From Dechloromonas hankyongensis (lineage in GTDB: Bacteria > Pseudomonadota > Gammaproteobacteria > Burkholderiales > Rhodocyclaceae): a DNA stretch of 64,000 bases. A program made the position numbers and the translations under genes. The stretch is from the NCBI RefSeq assembly GCF_022012295.1, contig NZ_JAKLTN010000004.1, positions 62,001-126,000 on the forward strand. Reading direction: 5' to 3'. The notes under the pieces are model-generated. The model saw nothing but the letters and a program-made list of their open reading frames with translations. It was not told where the DNA came from and did not search any database. Of the stretch, positions 17,503 to 26,439 are shown piece by piece. How positions within the stretch are numbered: the stretch's first letter is position 1; the number at the start of each line of letters is the position of its first letter.

Positions 17503-17737
17503 CGGCCGGGGACGGCTTGTCTGGTATTGTCGACGGCGGGACCGGATGCATGCACGAAGCGGCGATTTACATGGATTTACAAAGCAGCATTTTGTTTTTT
17601 GCGCCTTCTGGGGAAAAATACCTTTCCCGCCCCTGGGTGCTGCCCGCCGCCATGATCGAAAACCGAGATTCAACCCATCCGCTGCGCTTTTCCGGGCTAC
17701 CCCATCCGGCTGTCGCCGGGTCAAGGGGTGCGCCGGC

Positions 17738-18379
17738 ATGAAGGTACGCGTTCTGCTCGCCGACGACCACCAACTGTTTCGCGAAGCCCTGCGCGTCATG
17801 CTGGAAAAGGAACCGTCGATCCGCGTCGTGGCCGAAACCGGCGACGGTCTGCAGGTCATGCCCCTGGCCCAGAGCTTGTCACCTGACGTCGTCTGCATGG
17901 ACATCAGCATGCCGGGCATGAACGGCATCGAAACGACGCGCCGCCTGCGTGCCGCCTGTCCGGACATCAAGATAATCGGCCTGTCGGCTTTTTCCGATCA
18001 GCGCTACATCCTGGAAATGCTCAATGCCGGCGCCTCCGGCTACGTGACCAAGGCGGCGGCCGGCGACCAGCTGCTGCAAGCCATCGCCACCGTGCTCCAG
18101 GAGCAGAAATACCTGTGCCCCGACGCCACCACGGCGATCAGCCGCGTCCAGCCCGAGCTGGGCGACAGCGCCGGCCAGGCCGACCGGCTCGGTCCGCGCG
18201 AGCGGCAGGTGCTGCAACTGGTCGCCGAGGGGCACACGTCGGCGCAAATCGCCGGCCATCTGCAAATGGCCCCGTCCACCGTCGAGGTCCATCGCCGCAA
18301 CATCATGCGCAAGCTCAATCTGCACAATGTCGCCGACCTGACCAAGTACGCCATCCGCGTCGGCCTGACCTCCAGCTAG
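17738..18379 (+). CDS. NarL/FixJ-family response regulator
   Basis: A 213-residue regulator. The receiver has LLADDH at 6-11, phospho-acceptor Asp55 in VVCMDISMPG and Lys105 in GYVTKAA. A LuxR helix-turn-helix lies at about 148-208 (LGPRERQVLQLVAEGHTS, APSTVEVHRRNIMRKLNL). The upstream HisKA_3 kinase is the likely partner. Its receiver is strikingly similar to that of the following receiver-PAS-GGDEF protein (shared LEMLNAGA-GYVTK block), suggesting a gene duplication and a shared kinase. The ATG at 17738 begins exactly at the receiver; a longer in-frame extension has no family character. Confidence 0.9.
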   Translation: MKVRVLLADDHQLFREALRVMLEKEPSIRVVAETGDGLQVMPLAQSLSPDVVCMDISMPGMNGIETTRRLRAACPDIKIIGLSAFSDQRYILEMLNAGASGYVTKAAAGDQLLQAIATVLQEQKYLCPDATTAISRVQPELGDSAGQADRLGPRERQVLQLVAEGHTSAQIAGHLQMAPSTVEVHRRNIMRKLNLHNVADLTKYAIRVGLTSS

Positions 18380-18622
18380 CCCTCCGCAACCTGCCGGACA
18401 AGGCCGGCCCGGTGTTTCCTGCTTTCCGGCCCGTCCCGGCCGGGCAACCGGCAGACGCTTGCCGACACTCTCCTCATAATATCCAGCATGCCCCGCAGGG
18501 GCGCTTGTTGCGCGCCGATCCCGATGCGGCGTGGGAGAGACCAGGATGTCGTGCACCGTATCATCGAAACCCGCCTCCGGGACTGCACCCGGCTGTCGCC
18601 CGGCGCTCGTGGACTGACGCCG

Positions 18623-20152
18623 ATGCCGCTGCGCGTCCTGATCGCGGACGATCACCGCATTTTCCGGGAATCCCTGCGCCACATCCTCGACCTCGATCCG
18701 GAACTGAGCGTGGTCGATGCCGTCGGCGACGGCAACGCACTGCTCGAAAGCGCCCACCAACACCATCCGGACGTTGTCTGCATGGATGTCATGATGCCGG
18801 GACTCGACGGCATCGAGACCACCCGCCGTCTGCTCGCCAGCCAGCCCGAGGCCAAAGTCATCGGCCTGACCGCCTACCCGGATCGCCATTACGTACTGGA
18901 AATGCTCAACGCCGGCGCCCGCGGCTACGTCACCAAGAGCGAGGCGACGGAAGAGTTGCAGAACGCCATCCGCAGCGTGTGCCAGAACCAGATCTATTTC
19001 TGCCCCGAAGTCTCGGCCAGCCTGCTCGACCCCGGGCAGGCCCGGCCGCCCGGCGAAGTTCCGCGCTCCCTGCGCTTGAGCCCCGACAGCCAGGAAGTGC
19101 GGACCCTGCTCGACGAGATCGGCCGGGCCCCGGTGCCGGCCGGCCGGCCAATTCCGACACCCGACGAATTCGCCCGCCTGCAGCAGATCGTCGAAGGCAG
19201 TACGATCCCGGCATTCGTGCTCGACCAGCGCCACGTCATCACGCACTGGAACAAGGCCTGCGAAACGCTCACCGGCATGCCGGCCAGCCGGATGCTGGGT
19301 ACCCGCGAGCCGTGGCGGCCCTTCTACCCCGAGGCGCGGCCGGTGATGGCCGATCTCATTCTCGACGGGGCCCGCGAACACGAGTTGCGGCGCTACTACG
19401 CCGGAAAGTTCCACAAGTCCAAGCTGATCGACGGCGCCTACGAGGCCGAGGACTTCTTTCCCCGGCTCGGGGCCAGCGGTGCCTGGATCTACTTCACCGC
19501 GGCGCCCCTGCACGATGCGGTCGGCCGGGTGATCGGCACCATCGAGACGCTGCAGGATTTCACGGTCCGCCATCAGACCGAGACGGTACTCAAGCAGAGC
19601 GAAGCCCACTATCGCCACCTGAGCATCACCGACAACCTGACCGGCCTGTTCAATTCCCGCCATTTCTACAAGCAGCTGAAGAGCGAGATCGGCCGCGCCA
19701 TCCGCTACAGCCATCCGTTGTCGCTGATGATGCTCGACGTCGACAATTTCAAGAAATACAACGACACCTACGGCCATCTTGAAGGCGACGAGGTGCTCAA
19801 GCAGCTGGCCGACGTCATCCGCAACTGCCTGCGCCTGGGCGACAACGGTTTCCGCATCGGCGGCGAGGAATTCGCCGTAATCATGCCCGACACCGATGTC
19901 GAAAGCGCCCGCCTGGTCGCCGAGCGCCTGCGCGCCACCTTCGCTGCCGTCCGCCTGAAGCCGCGCCCTGACCTGACGACGCACAGCACGGCGAGCATCG
20001 GCGTCACCCACTATCGTCCCTACGAGAAGCTCACCGCCTTCATCCGGCGCGGCGATGCCGGCTGCTACCAGGCCAAGCACCAGGGCAAGAACTGCGTCGT
20101 CGTCCCCGAAGGCCGGCACGCCCCGGAGCACGAGGCCAAGGGCACGTCCTAG
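18623..20152 (+). CDS. Response regulator diguanylate cyclase (receiver-PAS-GGDEF)
   Basis: A 509-residue protein. It has a receiver (1-120; phospho-acceptor Asp55, Lys105), a PAS domain at about 190-320 (PAFVLDQRHVITHWNKACE) and a C-terminal GGDEF domain (345-509). The active-site motif is GGEEF at 413-417, a catalytically competent variant. An RxxD product-inhibition site (Arg404-Asp407) precedes it by the standard five residues, so activity with c-di-GMP feedback is expected. It lies downstream of the kinase and regulator and probably links that pathway to c-di-GMP. Start chosen at the receiver; upstream codons give no family match. The 3' end overlaps the convergent Crp-family gene by 4 bases. 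Confidence 0.88.
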   Translation: MPLRVLIADDHRIFRESLRHILDLDPELSVVDAVGDGNALLESAHQHHPDVVCMDVMMPGLDGIETTRRLLASQPEAKVIGLTAYPDRHYVLEMLNAGARGYVTKSEATEELQNAIRSVCQNQIYFCPEVSASLLDPGQARPPGEVPRSLRLSPDSQEVRTLLDEIGRAPVPAGRPIPTPDEFARLQQIVEGSTIPAFVLDQRHVITHWNKACETLTGMPASRMLGTREPWRPFYPEARPVMADLILDGAREHELRRYYAGKFHKSKLIDGAYEAEDFFPRLGASGAWIYFTAAPLHDAVGRVIGTIETLQDFTVRHQTETVLKQSEAHYRHLSITDNLTGLFNSRHFYKQLKSEIGRAIRYSHPLSLMMLDVDNFKKYNDTYGHLEGDEVLKQLADVIRNCLRLGDNGFRIGGEEFAVIMPDTDVESARLVAERLRATFAAVRLKPRPDLTTHSTASIGVTHYRPYEKLTAFIRRGDAGCYQAKHQGKNCVVVPEGRHAPEHEAKGTS

Positions 20153-20916
20153 GCGGCCTGCAGGACGGTCTGCGGCAGCAGGCGGTCGTACTCCCGGCGC
20201 ACCACGCCATAGCATTCACAGGCCCGCCGCTCCAGCGCGGCCCGGTCGAGGACAACGATGTGCCCGCGGTTGTAGCGGATGATGCCGGCCATCTGCAGCT
20301 TCCTCGCCGCTTCGGTGATCCCTTCGCGGCGCACACCGAGCATGTTGGCGATCAGCTCCTGGGTCATCGTCAGCTCGTTGGACAGCGAGCGGTCGACGTT
20401 GAGCAGCAGCCAGCGGCACAACTGCTGGCTGACCGAATGATGGCGGTTGCAGACAGCGGTCTGCGCCATCTGCGTCAGCAGGGCCTGGGTATAGCGCAGC
20501 AACACCTGGTTGAAGGCACCGCAGCGCCGGCCGCCGCTGCGCCGGAATTCGTCGGTGAATACTGGCCGATTGAGGCGGTAGGCGTAACCCGCACTGAGCA
20601 CCACGGCACGGTTGGGCATGGATTCGCCGCCCATGAGCAGCGCGATACCGACCATGCCGTCGTTGCCGATCACCGCCACCTCGGCCGAGCCGCCGCTTTC
20701 GACGACGTAGAGCAGCGAGACGATGGCCGAAGTCGGGAAATAGACGTGTTGCAGGCGGTCGCCGGCTTCGTGCAGGACCTTGCCGAGCGGCAGCCAGACC
20801 AGTTCCAGGCTGGGCAGCAGGCGCTCGAAATCAGGCGTCGGCAGCGTCGCCAACAATTGGTTGTCGCGTGGGCTGCGGGGTGCGGTCTGGGCCACACCGG
20901 ATCGGGCGTGGCTCAT
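20149..20916 (-). CDS. Crp/Fnr-family transcriptional regulator
   Basis: A 255-residue regulator. It has a cyclic-nucleotide-binding-like beta barrel (about residues 25-140: VYFPTSAIVSLLYVV, VAVIGNDGMVGIALLMG) and a C-terminal winged helix (MTQELIANMLGVRREGITEAARKLQ region, about 175-225). It belongs to the Crp group with MGGES-type loops rather than classic cAMP-binding residues, and no Cys cluster for an Fe-S centre is seen. The ATG overlaps the stop of the upstream response regulator (ATGA), making a kinase-regulator-Crp operon. A much longer in-frame extension runs inside the regulator gene and is rejected. Confidence 0.85.
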   Translation of the reverse strand: MSHARSGVAQTAPRSPRDNQLLATLPTPDFERLLPSLELVWLPLGKVLHEAGDRLQHVYFPTSAIVSLLYVVESGGSAEVAVIGNDGMVGIALLMGGESMPNRAVVLSAGYAYRLNRPVFTDEFRRSGGRRCGAFNQVLLRYTQALLTQMAQTAVCNRHHSVSQQLCRWLLLNVDRSLSNELTMTQELIANMLGVRREGITEAARKLQMAGIIRYNRGHIVVLDRAALERRACECYGVVRREYDRLLPQTVLQAA

Positions 20917-21593
20917 TCCCTGCCGAAGCCTGCAAGAAGCCCCTGCTTGATGGCGAAGCCGGTCAGCCGGGAAGCGTTGTGGATGTCGAGTTTGTTCATC
21001 AGGTTCGAGCGGTGCTTGTCGACGGTCTTCACACTGAGATACAGATACTCGGCAATGAGTTTGCTCGAATTGCCCTCGGCGATCAGTTTGAGCACCTCGC
21101 GCTCGCGCTGCGTCAGCTTGTTCCACGCCGTTGTCGGCACGGCACTCTTGCCGCCGCCCAGGTAGCCGCTGACGATGCATTCTGAAATGTCGGGACTGAG
21201 ATAAACCTTGCCCTGCAGCACGGTGCGCACCGCCAGGCGCAGCTCGTCCTGGCTGGCGCCCTTGAGGATGTAGCCGTCGGCCCCGGCGCTCAGGCTTTCC
21301 TGGATGTACTCGTGGGTATTGTGGATGGTTAGCACCAGCACGCGGATGGCCGGGTAACGCCGCTTCAGATTGGCGATGGCTTCGATGCCGTTGGTGCCGG
21401 GCATGGTGATGTCCATCAGCACCAGATCGGGACTCGCCGTGCCGGCAATACCGACCACCTCCCGGCCGTTGTCCGCTTCGCCGACCACCTCGAGGTCCGG
21501 CTCCTGGGTCAGCAAGGCGCGCAGGCCGGCACGTAGCAGGGCGTGGTCATCGGCGATCAGCAGGCGGTACTTTTTGTTCATCGCAAGGTCCAT
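20913..21593 (-). CDS. NarL/FixJ-family response regulator
   Basis: A 226-residue regulator. It has a receiver (LLIADDH, phospho-acceptor Asp61 in VLMDITMPGTNG, Lys111 in GYILKGA) and a LuxR-type helix-turn-helix (LTQREREVLKLIAEGNSS, LSVKTVDKHRSNLMNKL). It lies 19 bases downstream of the HisKA_3 kinase gene and overlaps the Crp-family gene by 4 bases, so the three are one operon. The start at 21593 has GGCGGAAGG about 12 bases upstream; an alternative ATG is 12 bases further in. Confidence 0.9.
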   Translation of the reverse strand: MDLAMNKKYRLLIADDHALLRAGLRALLTQEPDLEVVGEADNGREVVGIAGTASPDLVLMDITMPGTNGIEAIANLKRRYPAIRVLVLTIHNTHEYIQESLSAGADGYILKGASQDELRLAVRTVLQGKVYLSPDISECIVSGYLGGGKSAVPTTAWNKLTQREREVLKLIAEGNSSKLIAEYLYLSVKTVDKHRSNLMNKLDIHNASRLTGFAIKQGLLAGFGRE

Positions 21594-21612
21594 TTCAACA
21601 CGGCCTTCCGCC

Positions 21613-22794
21613 TCAGTCGAGCGGCCAGCGGACGCGGATCAGGGTGCCGTGGCCGGCCCAGGACATGACCCGGTAGTCGCCGCCGGAAAAGTGGGCGCGG
21701 TCGCGAATGCTGATCAAGCCTAAATCCTGCCCAGTCTCGGCATTGGCCGGCGCCTGCCCGGCACCGCCGGCCGGTCCCGAATCCTCGATGGCCAGTTCCA
21801 GCGTGCGCCCGAAGAGGCCGAGGCGGACGCAGACCGCCGCCCGGCAGCCGTGGCGGGCGATGTTGTGCAGGGCGTCCTGGACGATACGGTAGATCACCGC
21901 CTTCAGGCGTTCCGGGATGTCCGCCTCGCCGGCGCCGATTTCCAGGTCGACCGTGATGTGGCGGTAGGTGGCGCGAAACTCGCGGGCGAACCAGTTGAGA
22001 GTGGCCAGGATGCCCAGGTCGTCGAGGGTAGACGGGCGCAGATCCATGGTGATCTGCCGCACTTCGTCGATGGCCCCCTTCATCTTGCCGCTCAGCTGCT
22101 CGAGCAGGTTCCGCGTCGCGCTGGCCTCGACCAGGTCGCGGCAGGCATCGTCGAGATTGAGGCGGATGATGCTCAGGGTCTGGCCGATGCCGTCGTGGAA
22201 TCCGGCGGCGATGCGCTTGCGTTCCTGCTCCTGCGCATCGAGCAATTGCGCCGTCAGTTCGCGGGCCTGGCGAAGCTGCGCCTGGCCCAGCTCGACCTGC
22301 CGGCGCAGTTCGGCGCATTGTTCGCGCAAGCGGTTTTCCCGCCGTTTCGCCCCGCTCACATCGCCGATCTGGACCACTGCGAAGACCCGGCGGCGCAGCC
22401 GCCAGCGGCCGATGGGCTGGCGGTAGCTGCGAGCGACGATCTCGATATGGCGGCGCAGGGCCGGGTCCTCGGCCCGGTAGGCCAACTGCCCGCCGCTCTG
22501 CAGATGCGTCCGGGCCTGCAGCCAAAAGGCCCGCAGCGTGCAATCGTCATCGCTGCAGGTCGGGTGCAGCAACTGGTGCAGATTCATGCCACGCGCCGCC
22601 TGGGCCTTGCCCAGGTTCCACGCCTCCGCCGTGCGGTTGATGCGCAGAATCCGGCCGCTGGAATCGAGCAGGCAAATCACCTGCGGCAGCAGGTCGACCG
22701 CAGATTCCCATTCCTGTTTTGCCTGCTCGACAACCCCCGTATCGTTCTCGCCATTGCGGACCCGGTCGTCGATAACGTCAGCCAACTGATTCAT
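21613..22794 (-). CDS. PAS-domain sensor histidine kinase, HisKA_3 type, cytoplasmic
   Basis: A 393-residue kinase without membrane segments. One PAS domain (about 30-145), a coiled stretch (150-190), a HisKA_3 domain with phospho-acceptor His200 in GFHDGIGQTLSIIRLNL, and an HATPase domain (about 290-393: RIVQDALHNIARHG, EDSGPAGG, LGLISIRDRAHFSGG). The PAS loop carries HPTCSDDDC (residues 77-85) with Cys80 and Cys85, plus Cys160 before the helix; these could bind a metal or sense redox state, as in similar kinases with a Cys pair after the first PAS helix (inference). It heads the operon with the NarL regulator and Crp-family gene. Confidence 0.87.
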   Translation of the reverse strand: MNQLADVIDDRVRNGENDTGVVEQAKQEWESAVDLLPQVICLLDSSGRILRINRTAEAWNLGKAQAARGMNLHQLLHPTCSDDDCTLRAFWLQARTHLQSGGQLAYRAEDPALRRHIEIVARSYRQPIGRWRLRRRVFAVVQIGDVSGAKRRENRLREQCAELRRQVELGQAQLRQARELTAQLLDAQEQERKRIAAGFHDGIGQTLSIIRLNLDDACRDLVEASATRNLLEQLSGKMKGAIDEVRQITMDLRPSTLDDLGILATLNWFAREFRATYRHITVDLEIGAGEADIPERLKAVIYRIVQDALHNIARHGCRAAVCVRLGLFGRTLELAIEDSGPAGGAGQAPANAETGQDLGLISIRDRAHFSGGDYRVMSWAGHGTLIRVRWPLD

Positions 22795-23026
22795 TGAGTT
22801 CTGCTCCGTTGATCCCGACGCGATGCCGGCGCAGCCCTGTGCGGCCGGAACATGCGTTCAGGGGAACTGCCAATGAACGTATTGTCGGAATTTAGCCCGC
22901 TGGCATCTGTCGGTGCAGCGTCCGACCTGTGCCGGAAACATCAACGAGATGCGCCGGTTTTTTCCGATAGGGGAGCGCCCCGCAGGGCGTGGCGGAACCG
23001 GCCGGGCGGCCGGTCCGGATCGGCGG

Positions 23027-23656
23027 TCAGCCGAGCTTGTACTGCATGACGTAGCGGGTCAGGTCGGCGTTGGAGACCAGATTGAGCTTTTCCAGGACCC
23101 GGCTGCGATAGGTGCTGACGGTCTTGACGCTGAGATGCAGCTGTTCGCCGATCTTGGTCAGCGAAACGCCCTTGCTCAGCATCAGCAGGACTTCCATTTC
23201 CCGGCGCGACAGCGATTCGTACAGATGCCGCTTGCCGCCCGACAGGGTACCGTCGAGCAGCCGCTGGGTCAGCGTCGGACTGACGTAGGAAACGCCGCTG
23301 GCCACCGTCTGGATGGCGGTCAGGATCTGCGCCGGCGGGCTGTCCTTGCTGAGGTAGCCGGCCGCGCCGGCATCGAAGGCCGGCACCGCGAAATCGTCTT
23401 CGGAATACATGCTGAAGACCAGGACCGGCAGCGACGGACGCTCGCGCTTGACCCGCTTCAGGACTTCCAGACCGTTCAGGTCGGGCAGTGAGATATCGAG
23501 CAGCAGAACATCCCACTCGCTTTTTCGGACTTCGGCGAGCGTTTCCTCGCCGGTAGCGACTTCGGCAACCAGCTCGACGTCGCTGGTCCCTTCCAGAAAT
23601 TTCCGGATTCCCCCCCGGACTACTGCGTGATCATCTGCAAGGAGTATTTTTAGCAT
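23027..23656 (-). CDS. NarL/FixJ-family response regulator
   Basis: A 209-residue orphan regulator. It has a receiver (LLADDH, phospho-acceptor Asp54 in LLLDISLPDLNG, Lys in GYLSKDS) and a LuxR-type helix-turn-helix (LSRREMEVLLMLSKGVSL, LSVKTVSTYRSRVLEKL). The start at 23656 is preferred: CGGAAAA lies 6 bases upstream and the receiver begins there; frames extending to 23704 add a non-homologous leader. No kinase is adjacent; the nearest HisKA_3 kinase is the divergently placed operon at 22.8 kb on the same strand, 232 bases away. The helix-turn-helix matches that of the 40.4 kb regulator almost word for word (SVKTVSTYRSR-LEKL). Confidence 0.88.
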   Translation of the reverse strand: MLKILLADDHAVVRGGIRKFLEGTSDVELVAEVATGEETLAEVRKSEWDVLLLDISLPDLNGLEVLKRVKRERPSLPVLVFSMYSEDDFAVPAFDAGAAGYLSKDSPPAQILTAIQTVASGVSYVSPTLTQRLLDGTLSGGKRHLYESLSRREMEVLLMLSKGVSLTKIGEQLHLSVKTVSTYRSRVLEKLNLVSNADLTRYVMQYKLG

Positions 23657-24072
23657 GGTTTTTCCGTGGAACATATGCGGGTAAGCGACCGGACCAACAT
23701 TCATGCATTGGTATCCCTCCGTCGTATGCCCAAATGTTACTCATTTCGTCTATCATCTGCACCGATATTTTGCCATTGTTGACAATTTTTTCACAAATGA
23801 ATGCTCGCAACCGGTGCAGGACAACGTCAGACGAAGGTCGGCAATCCCAAGGAATGCGCGCTTGTCTGCATGAATCTGGCCAGCACCGAACTTGCCCCGG
23901 ACTCCGGAAGACAGCACGCCGAGAGCGAAGCGGACAGTACGACACCTATCCCTTCCGTCATCGATCGCCGGCTCGCTGCCGACGACCGAGACGCAAGAGT
24001 GCTTCCCGGAAATTTCATGATTTCCTTGTTCATCGAAGCTGTTCGTCAGACGAACGATGCCTGCCTGCAGCC
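23657..24072. other. Non-coding stretch upstream of the orphan NarL regulator
   Basis: No gene is supported in these 416 bases. The part at 23720-23810 is AT-rich and probably holds the promoter of the regulator gene on the minus strand. A TTGACA word at 23779-23784 on the plus strand lacks a matching -10. The remainder has only short frames without ribosome sites. Confidence 0.45.
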
Positions 24073-24495
24073 TTAGGCCGCCTGCTTCAGCGAACGACCG
24101 CCGCCATCGGCCGGCGCCGGCAGGTTCTTGGCCACGGCGGTATAGACCTCGACCGCCTCCAGGGTGCCGTCACGCAGGGCGCGCAGGTTTTCCTCGACGG
24201 CACAAGTCAGGCCCAGCTGCATGCGCCGGGTGATTTCGATCAGGCTCAGATTGAGCGCCGTGCTGCGCTGGATATTGCTCATGACGACCTGCGGCCAAAC
24301 CTTGGTCGAATCGAGCAGGGTCATGTCGGCACAGGTCTCCTTGATCTGTTCGCCACCAGCCTTGATGAATTCCTCCATGGCATCAATATTGACCCGGAGC
24401 ATTCTCTCCTGGCCTTCGAGCGTGGCCTGGGCCAAATGACGGGTGGCGTTGCGGCTGGTTTCGGACATGGCGTTCAATTGTTCAAATTGCAACAT
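24073..24495 (-). CDS. Phasin-family protein
   Basis: A 140-residue, mostly helical protein: MLQFEQLNAMSETSRNATRH at the start, then long amphipathic helices through residue 125 and a short Ala/Pro/Gly tail. Length, composition and the N-terminal FEQLNAM pattern fit phasins, which coat polyhydroxyalkanoate granules. A strong GGAGGAAA ribosome site 6 bases before the ATG fixes the start. No PHA synthase is in the window, so this would act on granules made by enzymes encoded elsewhere. Two further phasin-like genes are at 48.8-49.6 kb. Confidence 0.7.
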   Translation of the reverse strand: MLQFEQLNAMSETSRNATRHLAQATLEGQERMLRVNIDAMEEFIKAGGEQIKETCADMTLLDSTKVWPQVVMSNIQRSTALNLSLIEITRRMQLGLTCAVEENLRALRDGTLEAVEVYTAVAKNLPAPADGGGRSLKQAA

Positions 24496-24906
24496 TTCGG
24501 TTTCCTCCAAAAGAATTTCGAACTCACTGCCGCATCGTGCGGCCGCGGTAATCTGGCGTCTGGCATAAAAATATTTTGCAGTTTGCCGGCGACCCACAAA
24601 ATCAAAGCATTACGGCCGACAACGTCATTATCTTGAAGGGGCTATGCCAAATCTATCAGCCAAATGCCTATTCAACGTCAGAACACATGCTTATAGCTGA
24701 CAGAATATTCCTACAAAAATAATTCAGTCATTAAATCTAATATGCATATTCGCAACGGGAAATATCACGGACATAATTAGCCTTACGCGGCCGACATCGC
24801 ACCATAAATAACTTGATGTTATTATTGATAATAATAAAGTTGCGCCATCCGCTTTCGATTTATTTGCTGGCCGCTTTTACTCCCTTTCAATACACCGCGG
24901 TGAAAT
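24496..24906. promoter_or_regulatory. AT-rich divergent promoter region between phasin and EpsL-like gene
   Basis: This 411-base region is far more AT-rich than its surroundings, especially 24600-24900. It contains the dyad TTATTAT-TG-ATAATAA at 24819-24834, about 73 bases before the EpsL-like start, a good place for an operator. ATTCCTACA at 24707-24715 is another copy of a word seen upstream of several genes here. No single promoter can be named with confidence. Confidence 0.5.
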
Positions 24907-26145
24907 ATGAGAATAAGACGTAACATCAATATGGCATTTTCGGCACAGCGCTCCCCAGCCCGGATCGCCGCCGCCCTGCTCATCGCCTGCGCCGCCCCGG
25001 GCAGCGTGTGGGCCGGCCCCGAGGATGCCGTCAATTTCGTCGCCGGCACTTCCGTCACCTACGACGACAACCTGTTTCGCCTGTCTTCCGGGCGGCCGGT
25101 CCCGATCGCCGGCAAGACCTCGCGCTCCGACTTCATCTACACCGCCTTCGCCGGGGTCAACATCGACAAAAGCTACTCGCTGCAGCGCTTCCAGCTGGAC
25201 GTCACCGGAACGCGCTACCAGTACCAGGAATACGACTTCCTGAGCTTCACGGCCGTCGACTACCGCGGTGCCTGGCTGTGGTCACTGACGCCCAGCCTGA
25301 CCGGCACCTTCTATGCCGACCGTGCCGAACTGCCGAGCAATTTCGCCGATTTCACCAACCAGAACCGCCGCAACGTGCAGGTCAGCGAAGTCCGCCGCGC
25401 CACGGTGGACTGGGCGGCAGGCGGTGCCTGGCACCTGGTGGGCGGCGTCATCCAGAGCCGCGTGAACAACAGCGGCGGCTTCACCGAAGTCGGCAACTAC
25501 GTCCAGGACAGTGTCGAAGCCGGCGTCAAGTACGTCAGCGCGGCCGACAACTCGCTGACCCTGGTGCAGCGCGAATCGCGCGGCGAATACAGCGACCGGA
25601 CCCTGGGCAACGGCACCCTGCTCGACACCCGCTACGATCAGAGCGAAACCGAACTGCGCGGCCAGTGGCGCGTCACCGGCCATTCCACGCTGGACGGCCG
25701 GATCGGCTACCTCGACCGCGAGCACAAGCACTACGAGCAGCGCGACTACTCCGGCGCGGTCGGCCGCCTGAGCTATCTGTGGCAACCGACCGGCAAGCTG
25801 CAGTTCACGCTGGCCGCCGGCCGCGATCTGTTTTCCTACCAGAACGCCAGCAGCAGTTACTACTCCTACGATTACATCAGCCTGACCCCGGGCTGGCTGA
25901 TCAGCGACAAGACTACCTTGCGTCTCAGGCTGGATGCCGGCCGGCGCGACTTCCGCGGACCGGTCCAGCCGACGGCCCAGACCCGCGAGGACAACGTACG
26001 CACCGCCCAGCTCAACCTGTCCTGGCGTCCGCTGCCGACCGTCGACGTCGGCGCCCACCTGACCCGCGAGCAACGCTCGAGCAATATCGACCGCCTGACC
26101 TACCACGACAACCTGGCCGGCGTTTCGGTCACCTTGCGCTTCTAG
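24907..26145 (+). CDS. epsL: EpsL-like outer-membrane beta-barrel protein
   Basis: A 412-residue exported protein. Signal peptide (basic RIRRN start, hydrophobic IAAALLIACAAPGSVWA, cleavage near residue 36), then alternating amphipathic strands rich in Tyr, Arg and Gly, ending in the outer-membrane motif SVTLRF with a C-terminal Phe. SVTYDDNLFRL near residue 50 and the repeated strand pattern match the EpsL family of exopolysaccharide proteins linked to PEP-CTERM systems, related to VpsM/BBP2-type barrels. A role in polymer export or anchoring at the outer membrane is likely. It stands alone, 13 kb from the other eps genes. Two hairpins follow its stop. Confidence 0.8.
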   Translation: MRIRRNINMAFSAQRSPARIAAALLIACAAPGSVWAGPEDAVNFVAGTSVTYDDNLFRLSSGRPVPIAGKTSRSDFIYTAFAGVNIDKSYSLQRFQLDVTGTRYQYQEYDFLSFTAVDYRGAWLWSLTPSLTGTFYADRAELPSNFADFTNQNRRNVQVSEVRRATVDWAAGGAWHLVGGVIQSRVNNSGGFTEVGNYVQDSVEAGVKYVSAADNSLTLVQRESRGEYSDRTLGNGTLLDTRYDQSETELRGQWRVTGHSTLDGRIGYLDREHKHYEQRDYSGAVGRLSYLWQPTGKLQFTLAAGRDLFSYQNASSSYYSYDYISLTPGWLISDKTTLRLRLDAGRRDFRGPVQPTAQTREDNVRTAQLNLSWRPLPTVDVGAHLTREQRSSNIDRLTYHDNLAGVSVTLRF

Positions 26146-26189
26146 GGCGTCTGCACGCCCTAACCGGCGAGCGGCCCCCGCGGCCGCTC
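26144..26189. terminator. Two hairpins after the EpsL-like gene
   Basis: AGGGCGT-ctgc-ACGCCCT (26144-26161) begins at the stop codon, and GAGCGGCC-cccgc-GGCCGCTC (26169-26189) follows. Both stems are perfect. No T-run is present; together they probably end the transcript. Confidence 0.55.
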
Positions 26190-26439
26190 CGCCCCGTAGG
26201 AAAACGCTCTCCGGCCTCGTCCGGAAATCCGACGCGATTCGGCCGGCAGGCCGACAGATTCATTCCCCTGGAATACCGAGAATAGCCTTCCGGCTCCCCG
26301 TGGCCGGAGGCGCACGCCGGGCAACCGGGATACGTCACCGCTTATGGGAGCGGCACCGCCAAAAGGCCGGTGCTTGAGCCGGATTCGGCCGTTTTTCCGG
26401 CTTTTTAACCCAATCTGGCGACATAAACCGCTTTTTCGT

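Noticed and set aside
23779-23810. TTGACA word as a plus-strand promoter
   Set aside because: No acceptable -10 at 16-18 bases and no plus-strand gene downstream.
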